Assembly (NCBI RefSeq): GCF_000495255.1
Contig: NZ_AVAO01000001.1
Location: forward strand, 95,522-159,521
DNA: 64,000 nt
Direction: 5' to 3'
Source: Candidatus Phytoplasma tritici
Lineage (GTDB): Bacteria; Bacillota_I; Bacilli_A; Acholeplasmatales; Acholeplasmataceae
Notes under the pieces: model-generated
The model's input: the letters and a program-made list of their open reading frames with translations, nothing else
The model's database searches: none
Told to the model about the DNA's origin: nothing
In this document: piece by piece, positions 9,321 through 18,125 of the stretch
How the letters are laid out: each line of letters starts with the position of its first letter
Position numbering within the stretch: the stretch's first letter is position 1
Position numbers and translations under genes: made by a program

Positions 9321-9639
9321 ATTTTTTTAGATTCTAAAAATTGAACGCTATTACAAATAAAATTAAATTTCCAAGCAGTTGTACCATCTACTTTTTCCAA
9401 ATTATCAACCCTAATATTTCCTTCAACACCTATTAAAGCACCTTTAGAAATGTATTTTTCTAAATTATCAGCTTGTTTATCAAAAACAGTACAAGTGATA
9501 AAATTAGTTTTTTTCGCTAGAAGCACTTACCAATTCAATTAATTGCTAAAGTAAAGTTAACAACATAAGTACCACTATTAGTATTTCTTAATTATGGGTC
9601 TTTGGTAATACTATCTACCAAAATAATTTTATTAATCAT
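9317..9639 (-). pseudogene. ssb: Single-stranded DNA-binding protein, broken (PMU copy)
   Basis: The start MINKIILVDSITKDP at 9639 is followed by an in-frame TAA, then NTNSGTYVVNFTLAIN and a TGA. After a frame change the reading goes on as KKTNFITCTVFDKQADNLEK through NSVQFLESKKI. It has the OB-fold of SSB but at least two stops and one frameshift. It overlaps the hup start by four bases. It is closely similar to the second broken ssb at 12105-12453, and both carry the same A7 run near the frame change. Confidence 0.8.
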
Positions 9640-9827
9640 ATTAATTATATTAATTATATTCCTTTATTATTTTTTATAAATTTAATATTATTTAATCCAT
9701 GTTATTTTAGTTGTATCAGGAACAATAAAACCAAACTTATATAAAGCAAAACAAATATACCGGCAAGAGCAATAAGTGTTAAAATTTTTCTTAAAGTCTT
9801 ATTTTAAATCTTCTTTTTAATAATTAT

Positions 9828-9987
9828 TTAGTTATTGATAAATAACCTTTTGAAACAAAACAAACAACAACAAGAATAACGATACCTAATATAGGTAAAA
9901 AACAATATTTAAAAAACTACCTAAGGTTAATTTCTTTCTTCTAAAAGATTTTTTACTGAAATAATAACGTATGTAATTTCTCGCCAT
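9828..9987 (-). pseudogene. Small membrane protein, frame-shifted
   Basis: From an ATG at 9987 with AGGAG upstream the reading starts MARNYIRYYFSKKSFRRKK and stops early. In the next frame it continues FLPILGIVILVVVCFVSKGY and ends at 9828. A basic N-terminus plus one membrane helix fits a ~55-residue small membrane protein. A second hydrophobic piece, ILTLIALAGIFVLLYISLVL, follows downstream. Such short membrane ORFs occur in PMUs, but I do not recognise the family. Confidence 0.45.
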
Positions 9988-10050
9988 TTTAATCTCCTTT
10001 TTTTATTTTTATAACTCTAATTAAGAAAAAGATTTTGAAACAATAAGGAA

Positions 10051-10075
10051 ACCAACTTAAAGTTGGTATTTTTTT
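10051..10075 (+). terminator. Hairpin with T-run at the edge of the PMU remnant
   Basis: ACCAACTT (10051-10058), one-base loop, AAGTTGGT (10060-10067), then A and T-rich tail. It is shaped as a plus-strand terminator although no plus-strand gene lies just upstream. It resembles the hairpin at 8875-8900. Confidence 0.5.
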
Positions 10076-10111
10076 AATATTTCATTAATCGCCTACATAT
10101 ATTAAAGAAAA

Positions 10112-10674
10112 TTGCTTTTCAAAAAAATAGAAAAATATAAACTTGCAAATACTACAATGGCAATCAAACTTTATTATTTATTTTGTCAGCTGAAAAAACT
10201 TTCTTTCTTGGAACAAAATGTTTTTACAGGTATTAGCAAAACTCAAATTTCAGCCAGAATTAAAAAACTAAATTCAAATTCTTTAATTATTTTTGGTGGT
10301 ACTCACAATTGTGCATACAGTAAGAAAATTAGTCCAAACAACAATTAAACAATTTAGCAATTACCGCATTTCTATTTTATTTTCTACTTTGAAAAACAAA
10401 AATATAGTTTCTATATTGCACCAATTATTAAGAATTCCCAAAGACCACATTTATTTAACAACTTTTAATAATTCAAATAGTATTGAATTAGTACAAAAAA
10501 TATTTGTTAGTTTTTCCACAAATAATTACAAAAGTTTTTGTTTGGCAAGACAAATTAAAGGATTTTTTACAACAAAACCAAACTCAAAATTGCAAAGATT
10601 TATTGTTAATTAAAGGATCTCTATATTTTGCCTCAGAAGTAATTCATTTTTTTGATTTGGCAAAAATTGAATAA
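10112..10674 (+). pseudogene. folC: Folylpolyglutamate synthase, C-terminal remnant
   Basis: Pieces match the end of FolC, which adds glutamates to folate: LANTTMAIKLYYLF corresponds to the conserved N-A-x-x-A-L helix, and IIFGGTHN to the I-L-D-G-A-H-N motif. After a frame change comes VRKLVQTTIKQFSNYRISILF; after a stop, IKGSLYFASEVI matches the conserved V-T-G-S-L-Y-F-x-S-E. The N-terminal ATP-binding half is missing. At least two frame breaks and a stop make it non-functional. Loss of folate genes is reported for some phytoplasmas, so this fits ongoing reduction. Confidence 0.7.
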
Positions 10675-10769
10675 TAAAATTTTTAAAAATATAAAATTAT
10701 TTTTTTATTGTTGTTTTTTTTATTAAAATAAAAAAGTATGACAATGACAATAATAAGGATTATTTTTGC

Positions 10770-11400
10770 TTGAAAATAGGAATTTTTACCGATGCATATA
10801 AACATTTAATTAGTGTTATTGTTGTTTCTGTTGATTCTCTAAGAGAAGGTTTGGAAGTTTTGGAAAATGAAGTCTATATCATTAAAACTAACTTTCCCAA
10901 AATCAAACAAGAAAAAAGATTCTCGCGTAATAAGAATTAAAAGAATGCCATTTCCTTTTAAAATTTTTAAATATCATCGTTGGGTTTTAAGCTATAAAAA
11001 ACATCTTTTTAAAATCAAAGCCCTTAATTTGGATGTAATTCATGTTCATACTGAATTTGGGGTAGATTCTTTAGGACTTTTAGCTAAACAAAATTAAATT
11101 TGCCTTTAGTTTATACAACACATACAATGTATAAAATACTTAACTTAGATAACAAAATTATTTTTTTAGGGTTTGTTGCTTATGATAAGTTAGGGGATTT
11201 ATTATCAATTAGAAAATTTATTTATTAATGCATCTTTATTTGAAACTCAAGGACTTACTTACATATATTGAAGCGCTAGCTGCTTATTTGCCTTGTGTAA
11301 TGGAGTTTTGATCAAACATTAGAAGGTATAAAATAATTAAACACAAAAAATGGATTTTTTATTTATAATCAAAAACAGTTAATTATAATTATTACTTCTT
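10770..11400 (+). pseudogene. Family 4 glycosyltransferase (glycolipid synthase type), decayed
   Basis: TTG start with AAGGA upstream, reading IGIFTDAYKHLISVIVVSVD and SLREGLEVLENEVYIIK. This is the N-terminus typical of GT4 glucosyltransferases acting on diacylglycerol (family knowledge). It then breaks into frames: RMPFPFKIFKYHRW, LDVIHVHTEFGVDSLG, LPLVYTTHTMYK, then after a large gap IIFLGFVAYDKL and NASLFETQGLTYIEALAAYL. Internal deletions and stops are clear. A functional copy would make membrane glycolipid. Confidence 0.65.
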
Positions 11401-11707
11401 TATAAAAGTAATTTAACATCAAAAAGAAACTCCGGAAAAGATTTGATTATAAAAAAATATATCTTTTTACCTAAATGTTTCATTTATTTAATTTAAATAT
11501 AAAATTGAGACAATTTTTAAGTTGGTTTTTTTACTTTCATTTATGTTTTATGTTAGAAATTTATTTTTTATCACAACAAACAAATCACAATCAATAAATA
11601 TTAATAAATTTTTAATTTTTGATAAAAAAAATAATATCTTTAACTAAAAAAACCTACAAATATTATAGTTTTGTCATCTAATTAACTCAAAAAAAATATT
11701 TTTTTGT
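11401..11707. other. AT-rich gap before the rpsF operon
   Basis: No gene, repeat or RNA recognised. It may contain the -35 region of the rpsF promoter. Confidence 0.4.
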
Positions 11708-11713
11708 TATAAT
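11682..11713 (+). promoter_or_regulatory. Possible promoter of the rpsF operon
   Basis: A perfect TATAAT stands at 11708-11713, 90 bases before the rpsF start. The best upstream match is a weak TTAACT at 11682 with a 20-base spacer, so only the -10 element is well supported. Confidence 0.4.
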
Positions 11714-11752
11714 ATTAATGTCTTATAAATTATAAAATAAAATGCTTATTCC

Positions 11753-11795
11753 TTGTCTTTACAATTTAGAGATAAAGACCGCGTAGGCCATAAGG
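11753..11795 (+). promoter_or_regulatory. Possible S6:S18-binding mRNA leader
   Basis: GTCTTTA (11755-11761) pairs with TAAAGAC (11773-11779) and is followed directly by CCGCG. Leaders of rpsF operons in many bacteria carry a hairpin with a conserved CCG bound by the S6:S18 complex for feedback control (established knowledge). Position just before the AAGGAG site of rpsF fits; the match is by eye only. Confidence 0.45.
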
Positions 11796-11802
11796 AGAAA
11801 AA

Positions 11803-12090
11803 ATGAAAAAATATGAAATAATGTATATTTTACGCCCCAATTTAGACAGCAAAGACGTTAAAAAAATTAATGACACTTTGCAAAATGTTTTTTTACAAGC
11901 CCCAAATCAAATTTTGGAACAAAACGAAATAGGATTAAAAGACCTAGCTTATCTTATTGATAATCATAAAAAAGGATATTACAATTGGTTAATGGTAAAA
12001 GCAGATAATGATGCTGTTTTAGAATTTAATCGTATTGTCAAAATTACTGAAGAAATTATTAGATTTATCGTTATCAAAGATAAAGAATAA
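11803..12090 (+). CDS. rpsF: 30S ribosomal protein S6
   Basis: 95 residues, normal S6 length. The N-terminus MKKYEIMYILRPNLD and the middle ILEQNEIGLKDLAYLIDNHKKGYY match the family's first beta strand and the G-x-x-x-L-A-Y region. S6 binds S18 on the platform of the small subunit. First gene of the classic rpsF-ssb-rpsR operon; here the middle gene is broken. Start ATG has AAGGAG seven bases upstream and the leader carries a possible autoregulatory hairpin. Confidence 0.96.
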   Translation: MKKYEIMYILRPNLDSKDVKKINDTLQNVFLQAPNQILEQNEIGLKDLAYLIDNHKKGYYNWLMVKADNDAVLEFNRIVKITEEIIRFIVIKDKE

Positions 12091-12104
12091 GGAGTTTAAT
12101 TCAT

Positions 12105-12453
12105 ATGATTAATAAAGTTATTTTGGTAGGTCGCATTACCAAAGATCCAGAATTAAAAAATACTAATAGTGATACTTATTTTGTTAAATTTACTTTGGCA
12201 GTTAATGGAATTGTAAGTGCTTCTAGCGAAAAAAACTAATTTTATCACTTGTACTGTTTTTGGTAAACAAGCTGAAAATTTAGAAAAATACATTTCTAAA
12301 GTCGCTTTAATAGGTGTTGAAGGAAGTATTAGAGTAGAAACTTGGGAAAAAGACGGTTTAACTAATTGACAAACTAGTGTTTTTTGTAACAATATTCAAT
12401 TCTTAGAATCTAAAAAAAATCCTAATAACAATTATGAACAATATTCCAATTAA
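12105..12453 (+). pseudogene. ssb: Single-stranded DNA-binding protein, broken operon copy
   Basis: It starts MINKVILVGRITKDPELKNT with a good SD 14 bases after rpsF and reads normally to SASSEKN, where a run of seven A shifts the frame into TAA. In the next frame it continues KTNFITCTVFGKQAENLEKY to ETWEKDGLTN, meets TGA where SSB is expected to have an aromatic or similar residue, and goes on QTSVFCNNIQFLESKK to the end. The OB-fold is complete apart from these two lesions. It sits in the conserved ssb position between rpsF and rpsR. Because SSB is essential, an intact copy should exist elsewhere, perhaps in a PMU (inference). Confidence 0.82.
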
Positions 12454-12612
12454 AAATAATTCTTAAATTAACTGATATAAAATAACAAAAACAATATCAT
12501 AACCAAATCTTTAAAACATCAAAAAATATTAAAACAAAAATAAAAATACAAAAAAATAAACAACAACAATAATGATAATAATAAATATTTTCAATTTCAA
12601 AAGGAGCTAAAA
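12454..12612. other. Spacer between ssb pseudogene and rpsR
   Basis: About 160 A-rich bases with many AAC and AAT triplets and no coding pattern. rpsR has its own AAGGAG. Confidence 0.4.
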
Positions 12613-12852
12613 ATGAAATTTAATAACAAAAAAAATACTTTTAAAAAACGTCGCAAAGTTTGTTTTTTTACTGAAAACAAAGTAACTAAAATTGATTTTA
12701 AAGACATAGAGCTTTTACAAAAATTTATTACTGACCGTGGAAGAATTCTTTCTAGAAGAATAACAAATACTTCTGCTAGATGGCAACGTCAATTGGCAAT
12801 TGCTATTAAAAGAGCTCGCCATATGGCTTTAATTAATTTTATCCAACAATAA
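12613..12852 (+). CDS. rpsR: 30S ribosomal protein S18
   Basis: 79 residues. Contains [20 protein letters not shown] and [20 protein letters not shown], the conserved S18 core (family: D-Y-K-D-x-x-x-L-x-x-F-x-x-x-x-G-K-I-x-x-R-R-x-T-G). Forms a heterodimer with S6. Strong AAAGGAG ribosome site eight bases before ATG. A terminator follows directly. Confidence 0.96.
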   Translation: MKFNNKKNTFKKRRKVCFFTENKVTKIDFKDIELLQKFITDRGRILSRRITNTSARWQRQLAIAIKRARHMALINFIQQ

Positions 12853-12880
12853 AAACAGGGGGTTTGCATCCTGTTTTTTT
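12851..12880 (+). terminator. Terminator of the rpsF operon
   Basis: AAAAACAGG (12851-12859) pairs with CCTGTTTTT (12870-12878) and runs into more T. It begins inside the rpsR stop codon. Confidence 0.75.
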
Positions 12881-12945
12881 TATTAATTATAAATATTAAA
12901 ACTAAATTTTATCTAATTATTTAAATGCAAATGAGGGCAAAAATT

Positions 12946-15495
12946 ATGTTTTCTAAAAATAAACATAACACAAAATTTATTGTAATTGCTTGTGTAATTG
13001 TTGTTTTGGTTTTAATTCTTTTTTGTTTGGATTTCCAAAATATCCAAGAAATTATCGAAACAATTAATCAATTAACCAACAATCAAAATCCAAGCCAAAA
13101 TACTGCCAGCGAAATGAATAGTATGCGTCGTAAAATCATTTTTTTCATTTTTAACTTTTTTGGAAAAATCATTTTAGCATCCTTTGTTATCAGTTTTTTG
13201 CTTCACATTAAAAAAAACGCACAAATTAAAAGATTAAAAAACAAACTTTCTTTATGGTCTAAATTATCTTTTCACGTAAGTCAAATTGGAGAAGAAGTAA
13301 TCAACGAACTTCCTATTGGTATTGTTTTAATTGATATTTCTAGTCAAGAAATTCAGTGGATAAATCCTTATGCTAGTTTTATTTTAAAAAACCCTGAAAT
13401 TAATTCCCCTTTAACTCAAATTAATGAAAATATGGCACAACTAATAAGTGCTTCTGATACAATTCCCAAAACAATCATCACTTTGAAAAACCAAAAATTT
13501 GAATGTTTTTATAAAAAAAATTTAAGTGTTTTTTACTTATTTGATGCTACCGAAAAAGAACAAATTAAACATTTATTTTTACAAAAAACCTTAGCTCTTG
13601 CTATGATTGCTTTTGATAATTTAGCAGAATCCTTAATTCGTTATGATCTTTCAGAACAATCACAAATACAGGGTGAATATTTAAGTGCTTTATCTGATTA
13701 TATTGAACCTTATGAAGGTTATTTAAAACAATTGATAGACGATCGTTTTTTACTTCTTCTTAACCGCCAAAACTTAGACAAAATGTTAGAAAATAAATTT
13801 AGCATTTTGGATACTATCCGTAACATTTCTCACAAATATCAATTAAAAGTTACTCTCTCTATGGGAATTGCTTGTTGGAATTTGTCATATGAAAAACTTG
13901 CTACCTATAGTCAAAATGCAATTGAATTAGCCCAAAAAAGGGGTGGTGATCAAGTAGTTGTTAATATTGAAAATAAAAAAATTAAATATTTTGGTGCTAA
14001 AATTGCTTCTTTAAGTAAACAATCCAAAGTGCATGCCCGTATTAATGCCCAAAATTTGGTCGATATTTTGAAAAAACATCCTCATTGTTTTATCATGGGA
14101 CACACTCACACCGATCTTGATGCTTTGGGTTCTGTCATTGCTTTTTACAAAATTGCAGCCACTATCCATCCCGAAAACAAAAATTATATTATCCTTGATG
14201 AAGAAAAATTAGATAAAAGCCTCATCCCCGTTTATCATCAATTAATTAAAACTGAGGTAAAAACATCTCTAAATATTATTACAACCCAACAAGCATCCAA
14301 AATGATTAAAGACAATTCCTTAATTGCAGTTTTGGATACCCAAACTAAAGATATGGTAAATAGTCCCGAACTTTTATCACTAACGCCAAATATTGTAGTT
14401 GTTGATCACCACCGCGCTACCGAAGAAATTATTCCTTCTGTTTTTTCTTATGTCGAATCATCTGCTTCTTCAACTGTTGAATTGCTTGTTGAAGTTATGG
14501 GGTTTTTGGAAAAAGAAATCCATATTACTGCTTTTGAAGCAAGCATTATGTATGCAGGTATTTTAATTGACACTAACTCTTTTATTTACCGTACAAGCTC
14601 TAGAACTTTTGAAGTAGCTTCTAAATTAAAAGATTTAGGCGCTGATGCAATTGAGGTTAAAAGTTGGTTACGTAAAGACTTTGACAAAGTTTTAGAAATT
14701 AATAAACTGATTTCTGAAATGGAAATTTTTATGGATAGATTTGCTATTATTCAAAGTTCTGAAATTTATGAAAATCGTTCTTTTTTAGCTCAAGTGGCAG
14801 AAAGCGTTCTAAACATTCAAAACGTTGATGCTGCTTTTATGATAGCCCAAATAGTAGATAATAAAATAGCAATTAGTGCTCGTTCTTACAATGAAATTAA
14901 TGTTCAAACTATCATGGAACAAATGGAAGGTGGAGGACATCTTAATAGCGCTGCTACTCAATTAGAAGGTACTAATATCAAAACAGTTACAGACACTTTA
15001 AAACATTTTTTAAAATTAGAATATGAAAAAGGTGAAAAGAATATGGAAATTATTTTGTTAACTGATATTCCTAATAAAGGAAAAAAACACGAAATTATTA
15101 AAGTTAATAATGGTTATGGCAATTTTTTAATCCAAAATAAAAAAGCTCTTTTAGTAGACAAAACTAATTTAGCTGCAATTAAAAAATCCCAAATGTTAGA
15201 ACAAGAACAAAAACGTAATCATGAACTTTTAATGCATAAATTAAAACAAGAAATTGATGACAAAAAAATTACTCTAGATATTCAATTAGGACCTAAAGGA
15301 AAAATTTATGGAAAAATTACTCTAAAACAAATTGCTGAAGAATTTTTAAAAGTTCATAATATTACTCTTGACCGCAAAAAAATATCTTTAGAAAGCGAAA
15401 TTATCGCCATTGGTATTTATCCTGTTGATGTTTTTCTAACTGATCAAATTAAGGCTACTTTTTTCCTTAATGTAACTGAAAGAAAAAGCAAATGA
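12946..15495 (+). CDS. gdpP: Fusion of GdpP-type c-di-AMP phosphodiesterase and ribosomal protein L9
   Basis: The first ~700 residues match GdpP (YybT), the membrane enzyme that hydrolyses cyclic di-AMP: two N-terminal membrane helices, a PAS-like segment, a degenerate GGDEF domain (LSMGIACW), a DHH domain with GHTHTDLDALGS and VVDHHRA, and a DHHA1 domain with GGGH near residue 669 (numbered from 12925). With no stop, residue 707 begins a full L9 (see next entry). In related bacteria gdpP, rplI and dnaB are separate neighbours, so two genes have merged. I prefer ATG 12946, which has GAGGG nine bases upstream, over the earlier ATGs at 12925 and 12931. It overlaps dnaB by four bases. Confidence 0.88.
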   Translation: MFSKNKHNTKFIVIACVIVVLVLILFCLDFQNIQEIIETINQLTNNQNPSQNTASEMNSMRRKIIFFIFNFFGKIILASFVISFLLHIKKNAQIKRLKNKLSLWSKLSFHVSQIGEEVINELPIGIVLIDISSQEIQWINPYASFILKNPEINSPLTQINENMAQLISASDTIPKTIITLKNQKFECFYKKNLSVFYLFDATEKEQIKHLFLQKTLALAMIAFDNLAESLIRYDLSEQSQIQGEYLSALSDYIEPYEGYLKQLIDDRFLLLLNRQNLDKMLENKFSILDTIRNISHKYQLKVTLSMGIACWNLSYEKLATYSQNAIELAQKRGGDQVVVNIENKKIKYFGAKIASLSKQSKVHARINAQNLVDILKKHPHCFIMGHTHTDLDALGSVIAFYKIAATIHPENKNYIILDEEKLDKSLIPVYHQLIKTEVKTSLNIITTQQASKMIKDNSLIAVLDTQTKDMVNSPELLSLTPNIVVVDHHRATEEIIPSVFSYVESSASSTVELLVEVMGFLEKEIHITAFEASIMYAGILIDTNSFIYRTSSRTFEVASKLKDLGADAIEVKSWLRKDFDKVLEINKLISEMEIFMDRFAIIQSSEIYENRSFLAQVAESVLNIQNVDAAFMIAQIVDNKIAISARSYNEINVQTIMEQMEGGGHLNSAATQLEGTNIKTVTDTLKHFLKLEYEKGEKNMEIILLTDIPNKGKKHEIIKVNNGYGNFLIQNKKALLVDKTNLAAIKKSQMLEQEQKRNHELLMHKLKQEIDDKKITLDIQLGPKGKIYGKITLKQIAEEFLKVHNITLDRKKISLESEIIAIGIYPVDVFLTDQIKATFFLNVTERKSK
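15043..15495 (+). CDS. rplI: Ribosomal protein L9 module, with possible own start
   Basis: A complete L9 of 150 residues inside the gdpP reading frame: MEIILLTDIPNKGKK, then VNNGYGNFLIQNKKAL (the conserved V-x-x-G-Y-x-R-N-x-L-x-P-x-x-x-A region), a long linker helix and the C-terminal domain. The internal ATG at 15043 is preceded by AAAGGTG at 15028-15034, a usable ribosome site, so free L9 could be made in addition to the fusion. L9 binds 23S rRNA at the base of the L1 stalk; ribosomes need it in copy numbers a membrane enzyme does not. Confidence 0.8.
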   Translation: MEIILLTDIPNKGKKHEIIKVNNGYGNFLIQNKKALLVDKTNLAAIKKSQMLEQEQKRNHELLMHKLKQEIDDKKITLDIQLGPKGKIYGKITLKQIAEEFLKVHNITLDRKKISLESEIIAIGIYPVDVFLTDQIKATFFLNVTERKSK

Positions 15496-16835
15496 CAAAT
15501 TATTCTAAAAATACTCCTTCAAGTCCTGAAGCAGAACGCGCTTTATTAGGAGTTTTACTTTTAAACCCTGAAAAAATAACTTTTACCTTAGATATGATTG
15601 GAGAAAATGACTTTTACACCCCTAATCATCAACATATTTTTAGAGCAATGAAAACTTTGCATGAAAATAACAAACAAATTGATTATTCTTCAGTAAGTGT
15701 TATTTTAGACAATGAAAAATTATTAAAAAAAATAGGAAATATCGATTATTTAAATGAATTATCTGATTTGATGCCTTCTACTCAACATATAGAAACATAC
15801 ATTGATTTAATTAAGGAAACTGCTTTAAAAAGAGAAATTATCGAAACTGTCACTTCATTAGCACAAAAAGGATACGAAAACATTGATGTCCAAGAATATT
15901 TGGATTTTTCGGAAGAAAAAATCTTTAATTTAACCAAAAATAAAAAAACCAGCGAATTATTAAAATTAAAAATTTTATTAAAAGAAATTAAAGAAAAAAA
16001 TATTCTTGCCAAACGTCATAAAGATTTAGTAGGTCTTTCCACTGGATATGAAAATCTCAATAACATTACCTTAGGATTTAAACCTGAAGAATTTATTATT
16101 TTAGCTGCTCGTCCTTCCATGGGAAAAAGTACTTTTATGCTTAATTTAGCTCTCAGAATTGCTAACCCCACACACAACTCTCAATCCCCTCATATTGCTA
16201 TTTTTAGTTTAGAAATGTCAAATGAACAATTAGCTATGCGAATGTTAAGCACCCAATCAAAAATACATCACAAAAAAATTCAATTGGGTAACACCAACAG
16301 AGAAGAAAAATTTTTGTTAGAAATATCAATGGAAAAAATGGATGATTTAAATATTTATTTTGATGATTCAGCTACGGTAAATATTTTAGATATTAAAGCT
16401 AAATGTCGTAAACTTAAAAGTCAAAATAAACTTGATATTGTAATGATAGACTATTTGCAACTTATACGCAAAACTAACAAACACAACCGTCAAGAAGAAG
16501 TAGCAGAAATTTCTCAAAACTTAAAACAAATGGCACGTGAATTAAAAATCCCTGTTATTGCCCTTTCACAACTATCAAGGGATGTAGAAAAAAGAGAAGA
16601 CAAACGTCCCATTTTGGCTGACATTAGAGATTCAGGTTCAATTGAACAAGACGCTGATATTGTAATGTTTTTGTACCGCGAAGGATATTATGAAAAAAAC
16701 AAAAAACCCGATTCTTCTGGACACACTCAAGTTATTATTGCCAAAAATCGTCAAGGATCAATTGGCATTAGAGAATTTAAATTTAATTTTGATTATATGT
16801 TTTTTTCAGAAATAGAACATAATATAAACGAATAA
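15492..16835 (+). CDS. dnaB: Replicative DNA helicase DnaB
   Basis: 447 residues, normal length. The N-terminal domain starts SPEAERALLGVLLLNPE; the RecA-like motor has Walker A AARPSMGKST, Walker B IVMIDYLQLI and IAKNRQGSIG near the end. The hexameric ring unwinds DNA ahead of the fork. ATGA overlap with the GdpP-L9 gene couples them. The order gdpP-rplI-dnaB is conserved in Firmicutes. This is the chromosomal copy rather than a PMU dnaB, judging by context. Confidence 0.95.
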   Translation: MTNYSKNTPSSPEAERALLGVLLLNPEKITFTLDMIGENDFYTPNHQHIFRAMKTLHENNKQIDYSSVSVILDNEKLLKKIGNIDYLNELSDLMPSTQHIETYIDLIKETALKREIIETVTSLAQKGYENIDVQEYLDFSEEKIFNLTKNKKTSELLKLKILLKEIKEKNILAKRHKDLVGLSTGYENLNNITLGFKPEEFIILAARPSMGKSTFMLNLALRIANPTHNSQSPHIAIFSLEMSNEQLAMRMLSTQSKIHHKKIQLGNTNREEKFLLEISMEKMDDLNIYFDDSATVNILDIKAKCRKLKSQNKLDIVMIDYLQLIRKTNKHNRQEEVAEISQNLKQMARELKIPVIALSQLSRDVEKREDKRPILADIRDSGSIEQDADIVMFLYREGYYEKNKKPDSSGHTQVIIAKNRQGSIGIREFKFNFDYMFFSEIEHNINE

Positions 16836-16903
16836 AAAAGCATTTTGATTAATTAAAATATTTTTTTTACCCCCATTCTTTTTTAAAAAATAAAGAGGTA
16901 AAT

Positions 16904-17959
16904 ATGATTGACAGATTAAAAATAATAAAACAAAAATATCAAGATTTACAAAAACTTTTGTTAAACGAACAAAATATAACCCAAAAAATTAACATTTTAA
17001 AAAATTTATCAAAATTAGAACCCATAGTAGAACTTTTTAACGGATACTTAAATTTAGAAAACGAATTTACTCAAATCCAAATAATTTTAGAAACCGAACA
17101 AGACCAAGAATTATTGATTTTAGCACGTCAAGAAAAAGATAATATTTTGTCAAAAAAAAAAAATACCTTAGATCAATTAAAAATTTTGCTTTTACCACAA
17201 GATCCTTTTGATAAAAAAAATGTTGTCTTAGAAATTAAAGGTGCAGCTGGTGGCAACGAAGCGAATCTTTTTGCAGCTGATTTGCTACGAACCTATGTTA
17301 AATACGCCGAAAGCAAAAAATGGAAAGTCGAAATCCTAAATCTAAATCCCAGTATCAAAGGCGGTCTTTCTTCAGTAGAACTTTTAATTTCTGGGCAAAA
17401 CATTTATTCTTTTTTAAAGTATGAATCAGGTGTGCACCGCGTCCAACGCGTTCCTGCTACCGAAACCCAAGGGCGAATTCACACTTCTACTGCTGTTGTT
17501 TTGGTAGTTCCTGAAGCAGAAGAATTAGAATTAAAAATTGATTGGCATGACATTCGCACCGACACTTTTAATTCTAGCGGACCTGGTGGACAATCAGTAA
17601 ACACTACTAAATCAGCTGTTAGACTTACTCATGTACCTTCAGGAATCAGTGTTGCTTGTCAAGAAGGAAAAAGCCAGCACGAAAACAAAGACAAAGCATT
17701 TACCCTTTTAAAAACACGCATTTATAACCAAATGTTAACTGCTAAACAAGAAGAAGAAAACAAACACAGAAAAAATTTAGTAGGAACTGGCGAAAGAAGT
17801 GAAAAAATAAGAACGTACAATTACCCCCAAAATCGTATAACAGATCACAGAATTGGACTTACTTTAAAAAAATTAGATATCATTATGGAAGGTAAACTCG
17901 ATTTAGTTATTGAACCTTTGATTTATGAAGCCCAAAAAGAACAACTTACCCAAAGTTAG
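16904..17959 (+). CDS. prfA: Peptide chain release factor 1
   Basis: 351 residues. GGQ motif in SSGPGGQSVNTTKSAVRL triggers peptide release; the PAT tripeptide in RVPATETQGRIHTS reads UAA and UAG. UGA needs RF2, which is not in the window but is expected because UGA acts as stop here. Start ATG has AAGAGG upstream. In many Firmicutes prmC (the methylase of the GGQ glutamine) lies between prfA and tsaC; no prmC is found at this place. Confidence 0.96.
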   Translation: MIDRLKIIKQKYQDLQKLLLNEQNITQKINILKNLSKLEPIVELFNGYLNLENEFTQIQIILETEQDQELLILARQEKDNILSKKKNTLDQLKILLLPQDPFDKKNVVLEIKGAAGGNEANLFAADLLRTYVKYAESKKWKVEILNLNPSIKGGLSSVELLISGQNIYSFLKYESGVHRVQRVPATETQGRIHTSTAVVLVVPEAEELELKIDWHDIRTDTFNSSGPGGQSVNTTKSAVRLTHVPSGISVACQEGKSQHENKDKAFTLLKTRIYNQMLTAKQEEENKHRKNLVGTGERSEKIRTYNYPQNRITDHRIGLTLKKLDIIMEGKLDLVIEPLIYEAQKEQLTQS

Positions 17960-18016
17960 TTTTGATGCAATTTCTTTTGCAAAAACAAAACCATTCAATT
18001 AAAAAAATTAGTTTAA

Positions 18017-18117
18017 GATAAATAAAGATAAATAAAGATAAATAAAGATAAATAAAGATAAATAAAGATAAATAAAGATAAATAAAGATAAATAAAGATA
18101 AATAAAGATAAATAAAG
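18017..18117 (+). repeat. Ten-base tandem repeat upstream of tsaC
   Basis: The unit AATAAAGATA is repeated nine times without change from 18021 to 18110, with a partial tenth copy (AATAAAG) that flows into GGAA. That last copy creates the ribosome site AAAGGAA for the GTG start of tsaC nine bases on. Perfect short-unit arrays like this change copy number easily. Confidence 0.95.
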
Positions 18118-18125
18118 GAATTATC

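Larger units (their letters stand above)
8870..10075 (-). mobile_element. Remnant of a potential mobile unit (hup, ssb, small membrane genes)
   Basis: Broken HU-like and ssb genes lie side by side on the minus strand, preceded by small frame-shifted membrane proteins, all between two similar hairpins at 8875-8900 and 10051-10067. HU (himA/hup) and ssb next to each other are part of the gene set of phytoplasma PMU transposons (established knowledge). No transposase or terminal inverted repeats were found, so this is a decayed piece, not an intact element. Confidence 0.5.

Noticed and set aside
12360-12371. TGA in ssb as a tryptophan codon (mycoplasma code)
   Set aside because: Intact genes here use TGG for Trp and end at TGA in places, and the same ssb also has a frameshift.
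18017-18117. Tandem repeat as a CRISPR array
   Set aside because: Units are ten bases with no spacers and no cas genes nearby. The same holds for the 17-base array at 44257.
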